The position numbers and the translations under genes were made by a program. The notes below the pieces were generated by a model. The model was not told where the DNA came from and ran no database searches. It saw only the letters and a program-made list of their open reading frames with translations. 11,208 nucleotides of DNA. It comes from CAYGSN01 sp964352675. Lineage in GTDB: Bacteria > Pseudomonadota > Alphaproteobacteria > Micavibrionales > Micavibrionaceae. Where the stretch lies: positions 1 to 11,208 of the forward strand of contig CAYGSN010000044.1 of NCBI GenBank assembly GCA_964352675.1, read 5' to 3'. Each line of letters starts with the position of its first letter. Within the stretch, counting starts at the first letter, position 1. Shown here in pieces: positions 1-7,318 of this stretch.

Positions 1-2387
1 CGTTAAAGCCACCGCCTTCCGCTTTGGAAATCATGTATTCCAAACGCATTGTCGATGAACCGGAGCAGTTCGGCTACGACATGTTCGGCGTGCCCCAGGC
101 CGAAACCCGCCGCGCCATGGACTCCCTGGCCAAGAATAAAACCGACGAGAATGCCGAACAAGACATAGACCACCTCATGCCCATGGGTGCGGTCCAGGAT
201 GAATTCATCGTCAATAGCGGTGATGAGCTGGAGGTTGTCCTGACCGGCCAGCGCGCGGAGCGCACAGTCACGCGCGTCGATTCCAGGGGCCTGCTGCTGA
301 TTAAGGATTTTCCGCCCATCCCGGCGGCCGGCCGTTCGATCGGCCAGATCCGTGTCTCAATCGAAGCAGCGGCGCGAAATCTACACAATACTCAGGCTTA
401 TGTTTCGCTGGCCAGTGTGAGGCAAATCGGCATTCTGGTGATTGGTCATGTCAAAACGCCGGGCCGCCATACCATGACGGTGTTCCATAGCGTCATCGAC
501 GCGCTCATGGAATCCGGTGGAGTACAAAAAACCGGAAGCCTGCGCCAGATCAAGCTGGTGCGCGGCGGACGCAGCACCATCATCGACCTCTATGCGCTGC
601 TGATGCACGGCTCGGCCAATATGGACCTGCAATTGCGCGATGGCGACCGGATCATCGTTCCGGCCATCGGCCCAACAGTTGCGGTGACGGGCGAGGTTAA
701 ACGTCCCGGCATTTACGAGATTCAAAGTGTGCTCAGCGGCATGCAGCACAAGCCACAGGATAAATCCGAACGCCTGTCCCTGAATGATATGCTGGATCTG
801 GGTGGCGGCGTTCTGGCGCCCGGTGACAACCGTTTTATGAAGCTCGGCATTACCGATAAGGGTGATGAGCATGTTGATGAAATCCACGATCCGTTTACCC
901 CGGTTTTCGGTGACGGCGCGATCCTGATGGTGGCCAAGGGCGAGGCCAAGCGCTCCGGTACAGTTGAGATCGTTGGCAATACACGCAAGGCGGGGCTGCA
1001 CGCGCTCGGTGAAAACAAAACCCTCAGCGCTCTGCTCAATTCTGATGCTGTTCTGGGCGAGGACACCTATCCCTTGATAGGCTTGATTGAACGCTATGAT
1101 GATGACCAGCTCTCTCGCAAAATTCTCGACTTTCCACTGCGTCTCGTATTGAAAGGCAAATATGACCGGAAGCTTGAAGATGGTGATATTATCCACCTCT
1201 TTTCAAACACCCAGATCCAAACACTTGCCACAGAGTTGGACACAAACTCATCCACACGTACAAAGCAGGGGAAAAGACAGCATCAGGATAAAAATATCCA
1301 GCCCGTTTCTTACGGTTCCCGCGATCAGGAGGATGAGCGCAAGTCTACCCGTATCGAAGATGAAACCCTGGCTAATTTCCTCAAGGAACGTGCGGCTTTT
1401 CTGCGTGGGGCCGTGCGCCATGAAGGCGCCTTCCCCGTGGCGCAGGGTGTGACGCTCGACAGTCTTCTGGCTGTGGCGGGTGGGCTGAGCCTGGAGGCCA
1501 ACACCTCCAATATCGAAGTCACCTCCAGCCATAACGGCGAGAACGGCACACAAAGAATGCGCGTGAATTTTAACCAGACCAGCCCGCAAAATGTAGTGAT
1601 CGGCCCCGGCGATGCCGTGCGCGTTAATCAGAAATTCAAAAAGATAGAGGATAACAGCGTCCTGCTGATCGGTGAGGTCCGTCATCCCGGCCGTTACGAC
1701 CTCGTGCCCGGCGATAAATTATCCGACCTGTTTGCGCGGGCAGGCGGCCTCACCCCGCAAGCCTATCCCTTCGGCGCGATCTTCAGCCGCGAAAGCGAAC
1801 GCCTCACCGAGGAAGCCCGCTTCCGCTCCCAGGCCCGCAGCATCAAACGCGCCGTTGCCAATGCCCTGGAAGTCGATGATGAAAAACTCAATGCAGGAAA
1901 AATTGCCGAAGCCCGCGCTTTGGCCGATGAGCTTGAAGCGGCGCAGGGAATCGGCCGTATCACTGTTGAATCCGATCCGGCCGTCCTGGCCGTGCAGCCG
2001 GAGCTGGATATCCTGCTGGAGCCCGGCGACCGTATCTATGTCCCGAAACGCTCCCTTACCGTGCGGGTGTTTGGCGAAGTGCTTTCCCCGGCGACCCTGC
2101 AATTCCGGGAAGATAAAAAATCGCTGGATTATATCGAAGAGGCCGGCGGCTTTACCTTCCATGCCGATAAGGAACGCGCCTTCGTCGTCTATCCGGACGG
2201 CAGCGCCCAACCCCTGCAGGTCAGTGCATGGAACTACAAACCTGTGATGATCCCGCCCGGCTCCACCGTGGTTGTGCCGCGCGATCCGAAACCGTTCGAT
2301 TTTGTTGAAAGCGCAAAAGACATCAGCCAGATCCTGAGCAACCTGGCCATCACCGCCATCTTTATCGACGATGTGCGTGAAGATTAA
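1..2387 (+). CDS. SLBB-domain polysaccharide export protein (Wza/OtnA-like), 5' end outside window
   Basis: Probable periplasmic/outer-membrane exporter for capsule or exopolysaccharide. The frame is open to the left edge (first full codon at base 3). The first residues (PSALEIMYSKR, then QFGYDMFG) look like an internal stretch that follows a signal peptide in this family, so TTG 24 and ATG 33 are probably not the true start. Residue numbers here count from TTG 24. A Poly_export-like domain covers about 62-131. It is followed by roughly six SLBB-like beta-grasp units, recognised by the repeated pattern 'GxVxxPGxY ... L ... AGG': near 137-210 (GHVKTPGRH), 217-300 (GEVKRPGIY), 313-395, 458-535 (GAVRHEGAF), 545-673 (GEVRHPGRY) and 678-752 (GEVLSPATL). 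A charged, low-complexity linker (about 403-447) separates units 3 and 4. The C-terminus (about 763-780) could be an amphipathic helix, the element that crosses the outer membrane in Wza. Wza itself is about 380 residues, so this is a long multi-SLBB version. It ends 10 bases before the convergent neighbour. Confident of family; substrate unknown. Confidence 0.9.
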   Translation, partial: LKPPPSALEIMYSKRIVDEPEQFGYDMFGVPQAETRRAMDSLAKNKTDENAEQDIDHLMPMGAVQDEFIVNSGDELEVVLTGQRAERTVTRVDSRGLLLIKDFPPIPAAGRSIGQIRVSIEAAARNLHNTQAYVSLASVRQIGILVIGHVKTPGRHTMTVFHSVIDALMESGGVQKTGSLRQIKLVRGGRSTIIDLYALLMHGSANMDLQLRDGDRIIVPAIGPTVAVTGEVKRPGIYEIQSVLSGMQHKPQDKSERLSLNDMLDLGGGVLAPGDNRFMKLGITDKGDEHVDEIHDPFTPVFGDGAILMVAKGEAKRSGTVEIVGNTRKAGLHALGENKTLSALLNSDAVLGEDTYPLIGLIERYDDDQLSRKILDFPLRLVLKGKYDRKLEDGDIIHLFSNTQIQTLATELDTNSSTRTKQGKRQHQDKNIQPVSYGSRDQEDERKSTRIEDETLANFLKERAAFLRGAVRHEGAFPVAQGVTLDSLLAVAGGLSLEANTSNIEVTSSHNGENGTQRMRVNFNQTSPQNVVIGPGDAVRVNQKFKKIEDNSVLLIGEVRHPGRYDLVPGDKLSDLFARAGGLTPQAYPFGAIFSRESERLTEEARFRSQARSIKRAVANALEVDDEKLNAGKIAEARALADELEAAQGIGRITVESDPAVLAVQPELDILLEPGDRIYVPKRSLTVRVFGEVLSPATLQFREDKKSLDYIEEAGGFTFHADKERAFVVYPDGSAQPLQVSAWNYKPVMIPPGSTVVVPRDPKPFDFVESAKDISQILSNLAITAIFIDDVRED

Positions 2388-2397
2388 CGCTTGATGC

Positions 2398-3384
2398 TTA
2401 AGACATTCCAGCGGGCACAGGGCCCAGAGGGGCCTCTGGTGCTTCCAAATCCCTTTCAATAGCAACATTCAGATTAGGATCATTATATTTAGGTTTCTGA
2501 GCCTGCTCTGGCTGCTGCATTGCTGCTTGGTTACCTGGTGTAAGGTTTCCAAATTCAAAAGGGATTTCGTTACCAGTACCCCCAATCGCTGCATACACGC
2601 CCGCGCCTGCGCCATCAGAAATGTAATACGCAATAGGATCATCACCCTCACCGTAAGTGATTTGAACTTCAATATTACTGCCCAGCATCTTTGCATCATC
2701 AAGATCACCAAGTGTTGTGTATCCTGCTTCTTCAAGCGCCCCTGTTTCAGGGTCAATTTTGTAGGTCATAAAACTATGTGAAGGGTCGATGCCAGCTTTC
2801 GCAGCCGAGATGGCAGCACCATAATCCGTGTCATATCGATCAAAATGACCAATTTCATTTGGCTTCAAACGATCCATCGTATCGATTGTCGCGTTCTCAC
2901 CATCCCAGCTCATTTGCGCGAGGGATCCTTGCAAGGCCGTCAATTCTTCCGGCGTAATCGCGCCGTCTTCCAGCGCGCCTTTCATGCCGTCATTCAATTC
3001 CTTGCGAAAATCGGCTTCCTGCTGCGGATCGGCAAAGGCGATCTTGCCCTGCGCTTTCCAGTCGTCGACCAGCGCGTCCATCCCGTTCGGGTTACCCTCG
3101 GCCGTCACCTTGGCCGCCTCTACAAATTTTGAAAACTGTGCAACAATCTCCGCCGGGGGCTGGGTACTCATATTGAACATCATGGAAAAAAGCGGACCGA
3201 TGATCGGCAGCTGACCCAGAATATCGTTCATCAATGTGGACAGCCCGCTGGCGAAACTGCCTATATCGGAAAAATCCATATTGGCCAGATTGCCCATCGC
3301 ACCGGCAGCGCCGCCCATACCGGGAAGCATTTGAAACAGGCTGCCGAAACCATCGGCGGCACGGTTTTGCGTTTGCTGAGTCAT
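2398..3384 (-). CDS. Hypothetical protein, 328 aa, mosaic composition
   Basis: I do not recognise this protein. ATG 3384 is chosen over GTG 3393 because an AAGGG lies about ten bases upstream of the ATG but almost touches the GTG. Residues 1-75 are rich in Gly, Met, Ala and Phe (FQMLPGMGGAAGAMGNLANM, then a hydrophobic stretch ILGQLPIIGPLFSMMF at about 55-70). That resembles a membrane-associating or amphipathic segment rather than a cleavable signal peptide. Residues about 75-160 are helical and acidic and include EDGAITPEEL (139-148), which resembles the second half of an EF-hand loop but lacks the first acidic ligands. Residues about 160-290 are Gly/Asp-rich and probably beta-structured. 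The tail (288-328) is Pro/Gln/Ala-rich and looks disordered. By my count, DNA for residues about 149-328 is near 46 % GC against about 56 % for the N-terminal part. It is convergent with the exporter gene and divergent from the next glycosyltransferase, so it is probably transcribed alone. No function is assigned. Confidence 0.75.
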   Translation of the reverse strand: MTQQTQNRAADGFGSLFQMLPGMGGAAGAMGNLANMDFSDIGSFASGLSTLMNDILGQLPIIGPLFSMMFNMSTQPPAEIVAQFSKFVEAAKVTAEGNPNGMDALVDDWKAQGKIAFADPQQEADFRKELNDGMKGALEDGAITPEELTALQGSLAQMSWDGENATIDTMDRLKPNEIGHFDRYDTDYGAAISAAKAGIDPSHSFMTYKIDPETGALEEAGYTTLGDLDDAKMLGSNIEVQITYGEGDDPIAYYISDGAGAGVYAAIGGTGNEIPFEFGNLTPGNQAAMQQPEQAQKPKYNDPNLNVAIERDLEAPEAPLGPVPAGMS

Positions 3385-3431
3385 GAAAAACACACCCTTG
3401 CTTTACTATCGTAAACTCTTATTACCTCTAT

Positions 3432-3464
3432 AAAACCCTGATTTTTATATAGTTTTGGGTTTTA
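3432..3464. repeat. Inverted repeat TAAAACCC / GGGTTTTA in divergent gap
   Basis: The arms are bases 3431-3438 (TAAAACCC) and 3457-3464 (GGGTTTTA), a perfect 8-base match with an AT-rich 18-base spacer. It sits in the gap between a minus-strand gene (start 3384) and a plus-strand gene (start about 3557). The right arm overlaps the -35 region of a candidate plus-strand promoter. It could be an operator or simply an RNA hairpin. An arm this short and AT-rich can occur by chance. Confidence 0.35.
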
Positions 3465-3484
3465 CCGCTTTATGCCCTTATATT
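3455..3484 (+). promoter_or_regulatory. Candidate sigma70-type promoter for the glycosyltransferase at 3557
   Basis: TTGGGT (3455-3460) and TATATT (3479-3484) are separated by 18 bases. The -10 matches the consensus at five of six positions, the -35 at three. Transcription would start near 3491, giving a leader of about 65 bases. The surrounding gap (3385-3556) is AT-rich and holds no gene that I can support. Confidence 0.35.
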
Positions 3485-3556
3485 GTCTCATAAATCAAAC
3501 TTGAATTGCAAATTTTCATAGCGAATGACTTGCAACCCCGCCGCCTCCCTGATTAT

Positions 3557-4312
3557 ATGGCTTCCATGCCGCTTTTTTCGCTGATCACCGTCACCCGCAA
3601 CAACCTGCCCGGCCTGCAGAAAACAGCTCGTTCCGTGCAATCACAAGCCTGCAGCGATACGGAATGGATCATTATCGACGGTGCCTCGACCGATGGAACA
3701 ACCGATCTGCTCAAAGCGCTTCCTGCAAATATCACCAGTGAGCCTGACACAGGCATCTATAACGCCATGAATAAGGGCATAGAACGCGCATCCGGTGATT
3801 ACCTGCTTTTTCTGAATGCGGGCGATCAACTGGCCGCTCCTCAAACGCTTCAAAACATTGCACAGAGCATCGAAGGAACACCCGATTTTATCTATGGCGA
3901 TGCGCTGGAAGATTGCGGCGGCGCCCTGCGCCCCAAACCGGCACGAAGCCACCATACGCTGGCGCTGGGCATGTTCACGCATCACCAGGCCATGCTCTAC
4001 CGCCGCACGGCATTGGGTGATATACGCTATAATGAAGATTACACAATCGCCGCCGATTATGACCTGACCGCGCGACTGCTGCTCAAGGATACCAGGGCAC
4101 TCTATCTTCCCTTCCCCATTTGTATCTTCGAGACAGGCGGGCTGTCCCAGCAAAAAGCACAAGCCGGACGCAAGGAGCAATTAGATATCCGCAAAACCCT
4201 GCGCCTCGCCAATCCTCTCACCAATACCCTCTTATATCTCGTCCAGTCCTGTGTATGGAGCCTGAGACAAAGACTACCCGGCCTCTACTGGCTGTTTAAA
4301 TCACGCTCTTAA
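3557..4312 (+). CDS. Family-2 glycosyltransferase (WcaE-like)
   Basis: Cytoplasmic GT-A fold glycosyltransferase that would add one sugar from a nucleotide-sugar donor to a lipid-linked polysaccharide precursor. Counting from ATG 3557 (251 residues): the nucleotide-binding start SLITVTRNN is at about 8-16, DGASTDGT at 41-48, the conserved DTGIYNAMNKGI at 64-75, LNAGD at 86-90 in place of the metal-binding DxD, HQAM at 143-146, and AADYDL at 165-170. The DTGIYxAMNKG and NAGD motifs are typical of the WcaE/colanic-acid branch of GT2. No clear Shine-Dalgarno precedes ATG 3557 or the alternative ATG 3566. The frame also opens further upstream (TTG 3506), but the added residues look unlike the family. 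Its TAA overlaps the stop codon of the convergent glycosyltransferase by two bases (coding regions overlap by four). It is transcribed opposite to the main polysaccharide operon, so it is under separate control. Donor sugar unknown. Confidence 0.87.
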   Translation: MASMPLFSLITVTRNNLPGLQKTARSVQSQACSDTEWIIIDGASTDGTTDLLKALPANITSEPDTGIYNAMNKGIERASGDYLLFLNAGDQLAAPQTLQNIAQSIEGTPDFIYGDALEDCGGALRPKPARSHHTLALGMFTHHQAMLYRRTALGDIRYNEDYTIAADYDLTARLLLKDTRALYLPFPICIFETGGLSQQKAQAGRKEQLDIRKTLRLANPLTNTLLYLVQSCVWSLRQRLPGLYWLFKSRS

Positions 4313-5157
4313 AATTTACCAGCGCGCAGGGCCGTCCCGATCATTTTGTAATAGGCATAGCGTGACCGTGCGAACTCAAACCCTGCGCGCCCGTCCAGAA
4401 CCCCCAGCTTCAGAACATAGCAATGCAGAAAGGCAACCAAAGGCCTAAACGGCAGACGCCGGAAGATGCTTTTGACAACGGCGCGACTCGGCGATACCTC
4501 TCGCGGCCAGGATTTGCGAACCGCTATATGCGCCTCCCATGCGGCGTATCTCTTATGCCGCTCCCCCCAGCGCAGCGTATCCTCATAGGCGTAATGAAGG
4601 ATCGGGGCCATTATTTTTCCAAGCCGTTCCCGGCGGTATTCGGCTTTCAGAACAGGTTGGTAATGCCCCTCAATCTCACCCATGCCTTCGGCCTCTAAAT
4701 CATCAACCACCGGAAATTGAATCTTGCGACGGTCGATCAAACACAACTTGTTGTTCTGCAGCCCATAGCGCAGCGCTACCCCGCCCCAGATATAGCGCCC
4801 GCGCACAAAATACCCGGCCGCGCGGTAATCAAGATCCAACAGCGCCTCAATAAATTCCAGCGTCGCCACCTCGTCCGCGTCAATGAAAAACACCCATTCA
4901 TGGCGCATAGCGACATGATCCAAAATCCATTGCCGCTTTTTTGGATATCGCCCGTTCCAGCGAAAATTGATAACATGCGCGCCGTAGTTATAGGCAATCT
5001 CCGCCGTGCGGTCCGCACTTCCGGAATCCACCACAATCACTTCAGAAAAGTTCTTCAGGGATGCCAAACATCTTGCCAGCCGTGCTTCCTCATTCTTTGT
5101 TACCACAACGGCGGTAATCGGGATTTTCTGCTGCAAAACCGGCGGCGGTTTAACCAT
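4309..5157 (-). CDS. Family-2 glycosyltransferase (WaaE/KdtX-like)
   Basis: Predicted cytoplasmic GT2 enzyme of 282 residues acting on an LPS-core or exopolysaccharide intermediate. Seen: the start of the GT-A fold ITAVVVTKNEE (14-24), VDSGSADRT (43-51), FIDADE (91-96) carrying the DxD metal site, and a C-terminal region with WGERHKRYAAWEA (197-209), like the W-x5-RY segment of WaaE-type enzymes. The C-terminal third is rich in Arg, Phe and Tyr (RRLPFRPLVAFLHCYVLK, 233-250) and may dock on the inner membrane. ATG 5157 is preferred. It overlaps the end of the upstream wzz-like gene by eight bases, which suggests translational coupling, and no independent ribosome site is visible. In-frame TTG 5178 is an unlikely alternative. 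It is the last gene of the minus-strand operon and meets the convergent glycosyltransferase stop-to-stop. WaaE itself adds glucose to the heptose core; whether this enzyme does so cannot be judged here. Confidence 0.87.
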   Translation of the reverse strand: MVKPPPVLQQKIPITAVVVTKNEEARLARCLASLKNFSEVIVVDSGSADRTAEIAYNYGAHVINFRWNGRYPKKRQWILDHVAMRHEWVFFIDADEVATLEFIEALLDLDYRAAGYFVRGRYIWGGVALRYGLQNNKLCLIDRRKIQFPVVDDLEAEGMGEIEGHYQPVLKAEYRRERLGKIMAPILHYAYEDTLRWGERHKRYAAWEAHIAVRKSWPREVSPSRAVVKSIFRRLPFRPLVAFLHCYVLKLGVLDGRAGFEFARSRYAYYKMIGTALRAGKF

Positions 5158-6004
5158 GGCGCACGCTATGCACGGCAAAGCCTAGCCCGGCGCCCAACAT
5201 CACAAACACCAATACAGCCAATACCTTGTCCGGCCATTGCGGCTTATAGGAAGAGGCCGCCGGCTCGATCACGGCTGCAGCATAGCTTTGTTCCAGAGAG
5301 ACCAGCATCCGCAATCTCTCCTGCTCCATCAGCAAAGTCGTCAAAGAACGGCGATGCTCAGGATTGTAACTGTTTTCCATCGCATCCTGCAGGTAATTGA
5401 TGCGCTTGGCTGCTTCCTGGGAAATATTTTGCCGGATCAGTGCATCTGTAACCTGATGAATCTGTGTCAGAAAATATTCCGCGAAATCAGCATTCTGGTG
5501 AAAATACACCAGACGGCGAAACGATGTTGCCCCTAAATTTTCAATCCTCACACGCTCCTGAACATAAGCCGAAAGTCTTGCTGCATCAAAATCCGGCGGC
5601 GGACCCGACCAGCGTGTTGCCCGGTCGGCCTTCAACCCGCGCACAACAATCGGATCATCCAGCAAAATTTTTGCAACAGACGGCCCGGCATAGGTGTTTT
5701 CAAATCGCGTAAAATCTCCGGTGCCGGTGCCGCCGCCGACACGGTTAACCAAATAGCGCAGCGCAAATAAATTATCATTGGCCATGAGCGAGGACAGCTC
5801 CTCCCCCACCACCGTATTGGCCGGGGCCACAATCATCTGTGCCCGGAAATGTGGTACGGAAATGGCGATGAACAAAACAGCCAGAACAATGCCGGCCACA
5901 ATACCTCCCAAAATATAATACCGCGCATCACGCACATCCTCCCAGACATCCTGAATGGTTTTCACCGCAACGATATCTCGCGCATTCGAAGAAAAATCAA
6001 ACAT
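5150..6004 (-). CDS. Wzz-like chain-length regulator (polysaccharide co-polymerase, no kinase domain)
   Basis: Inner-membrane polysaccharide co-polymerase expected to control the chain length made by the Wzy-like protein encoded two genes upstream. In 284 residues it shows the class-1 plan: a short cytoplasmic N-terminus, membrane helix 1 at about 30-50 (YILGGIVAGIVLAVLFIAIS), and a periplasmic domain of about 210 residues with a charged, helix-rich part at about 140-245. Prolines 248, 255 and 258 lie just before the second helix, like the proline-rich motif of the Wzz family. Helix 2 is at about 260-279 and is followed by a five-residue tail. No Walker box or Tyr-rich tail follows, so it is not a Wzc-type bacterial tyrosine kinase. 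ATG 6004 has an AAGG a few bases upstream. It starts 24 bases after the GT4 gene ends and overlaps the next gene by eight bases, so it is firmly part of the operon. Sequence divergence from enteric Wzz is large. The family call rests on topology, the proline motif and context. Confidence 0.8.
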   Translation of the reverse strand: MFDFSSNARDIVAVKTIQDVWEDVRDARYYILGGIVAGIVLAVLFIAISVPHFRAQMIVAPANTVVGEELSSLMANDNLFALRYLVNRVGGGTGTGDFTRFENTYAGPSVAKILLDDPIVVRGLKADRATRWSGPPPDFDAARLSAYVQERVRIENLGATSFRRLVYFHQNADFAEYFLTQIHQVTDALIRQNISQEAAKRINYLQDAMENSYNPEHRRSLTTLLMEQERLRMLVSLEQSYAAAVIEPAASSYKPQWPDKVLAVLVFVMLGAGLGFAVHSVRHG

Positions 6005-6028
6005 AGCCTTACAATCCCATTAAACTCT

Positions 6029-7273
6029 TTAAGTCCTGATATCCTCTTTTACCACGCCCCATGCCCGCTCGATCCAGGCATTGATCGCCTCATCCGGGCG
6101 AAAAACCTTGCTCGCAGCCACCGCCCCGTGATGCGCCTCAAACCATCTATCGCTATTCAGGCGAAAGGCTTTGATCTGCTCGGCCAGCTCGCGGGCCTGT
6201 CCTTGATGCACCACCACACCGGCATTGAAATCACCGATCACCTTTGCCGTCTCCGATTGCGCCGGGCCAACAAAAATGCAGGGCCGCCCTACTGCTAGCG
6301 CGGAATACAACTTGCATGGCACCAGCATGCCGGCGGCGCTTTCCTGCACAGAAATCAAATGCACATCCCCGCTCTCCATCATTTCACGCAGCTTGTTCTG
6401 CGGCTGGTACGGCATCAGGCGGATATTGTCCAGCCGCCGGCGGCTGCGCTCTCGCGCGATATCGTCAAAACGCGGCCCGTCCCCGACGAACACAAATTCA
6501 ATCTCCGGAAACTCCTCATTCAAAATTTCCGCCGCGCCCAGAATACTGTCCACCGGATGCGCCCGGCCGATATTCCCGGCGTATAGGATACGGAATTTTG
6601 GACCATCTTTGATCTGCTGTTCATGTGGCTTGTAAAACACGCCCTCAATTGCAGCATGCCCGTTCGTTCTATGCCCGTTGGCCTTTCCATTGGTATGCCC
6701 GTTCACAAGTTCAAAATCAGGCCAGTTCGGAATGACTGTAATCTGCTTGGGCGTCAACCCGTCCAAAGTCAAAGTCTTGGCCATGCACCGCCCGATCACG
6801 ATGACCTTGTCCGCACCGCGCATTGCCTGGCGGACCTCTCTCTTGATCATGTACATCACAAAGCCCGGCACCCAAACGCCCAGAGAGGGGAAAATATCAG
6901 GATATAAATCATGGCACCAGTTGATATGCCGGTTCTTTTTCACCCGCTTGATCAACTGCCCCGCCAGAATCAACAGTGGCGGATCGCTCATGGTCACCAG
7001 CAAATGCGTAGGAGCAAGGCGCAAAGCGACAAAGGTCATCTTCATCAATATCCAAAGATAGATAAACGCGTTCCCCGGCTTCTCCGGCCCTTTTACGCGG
7101 ATCACACGGATGCCGCCGTCACGGTCCTTGCCTGGCTTTGGCCCGGATGTAATCACCGTGACCTGCCACCCCTCGCGCGCGAAAGACCGCGCCAGATCGC
7201 GCAGGATTCTGCCCGTCGCTCCCTGATGGGGCGGGTAAACGCGGTTCAGAAACAATACGGACGGCCTGCGCAT
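6029..7273 (-). CDS. GT4 family glycosyltransferase (WbuB-like), with Asn-Gly-His insert
   Basis: GT-B fold glycosyltransferase, 414 residues from ATG 7273 (TTG 7297 is an unlikely earlier start). The N-terminal acceptor domain opens with VLFLNRVYPPHQGATGR (7-22), the usual 'N..Y.P..GAT' start of WbuB-like enzymes, and has HDLYPD (121-126). The inter-domain link VIPNWPD (180-186) is followed by an Asn-Gly-His-rich stretch (191-206: four NGH/NGK units). The C-terminal donor domain has YAGNIGRAH (231-239), VFVGDGP (261-267) and the nucleotide-sugar site with VPCKLYSALAVGRP (318-331), where this subfamily carries PxKxY instead of the classical EX7E end. WbuB transfers a fucose-type sugar to the second position of an O-antigen repeat, but donor use varies among relatives. 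Distances are 45 bases from the wzy-like gene and 24 to the wzz-like gene. AAGGG lies about 14 bases upstream, so the ribosome site is weak. Confidence 0.9.
   Translation of the reverse strand: MRRPSVLFLNRVYPPHQGATGRILRDLARSFAREGWQVTVITSGPKPGKDRDGGIRVIRVKGPEKPGNAFIYLWILMKMTFVALRLAPTHLLVTMSDPPLLILAGQLIKRVKKNRHINWCHDLYPDIFPSLGVWVPGFVMYMIKREVRQAMRGADKVIVIGRCMAKTLTLDGLTPKQITVIPNWPDFELVNGHTNGKANGHRTNGHAAIEGVFYKPHEQQIKDGPKFRILYAGNIGRAHPVDSILGAAEILNEEFPEIEFVFVGDGPRFDDIARERSRRRLDNIRLMPYQPQNKLREMMESGDVHLISVQESAAGMLVPCKLYSALAVGRPCIFVGPAQSETAKVIGDFNAGVVVHQGQARELAEQIKAFRLNSDRWFEAHHGAVAASKVFRPDEAINAWIERAWGVVKEDIRT
6656..6706 (-). repeat. In-frame micro-repeat encoding NGH/NGK units
   Basis: On the plus strand, TATGCCCGTT or ATGCCCGTT occurs three times in about 50 bases (6656-6706). 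On the coding strand this gives four Asn-Gly-(His/Lys) units in the loop just after the linker between the two GT4 domains. The units are not perfect tandem copies, so this looks like an old, diverged expansion in a surface loop rather than an active microsatellite. Confidence 0.55.
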
Positions 7274-7318
7274 GGCGGATGGAGAACCCTTCAACAACTC
7301 AAATTCAAAATGATAGTG

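Noticed and set aside
24..35. TTG 24 or ATG 33 as the true start of the exporter
   Set aside because: The frame continues to the window edge with family-like residues and neither site has a convincing ribosome site or a signal peptide after it.
381..1196. Long minus-strand open frame opposite the SLBB exporter gene
   Set aside because: It is the antisense shadow of a well-supported gene; the translation is rich in His, Gln and Asn with no motif, and it has no ribosome site.
2424..2439. Hairpin CCAGAG-GGGC-CTCTGG after the exporter gene as a terminator
   Set aside because: No T-run follows on either strand and it lies within the coding end of the convergent gene.
1719..2468. Minus-strand open frame of about 249 codons across the end of the exporter gene
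   Set aside because: Shadow of the SLBB units and of the convergent gene's end; no recognisable domain.
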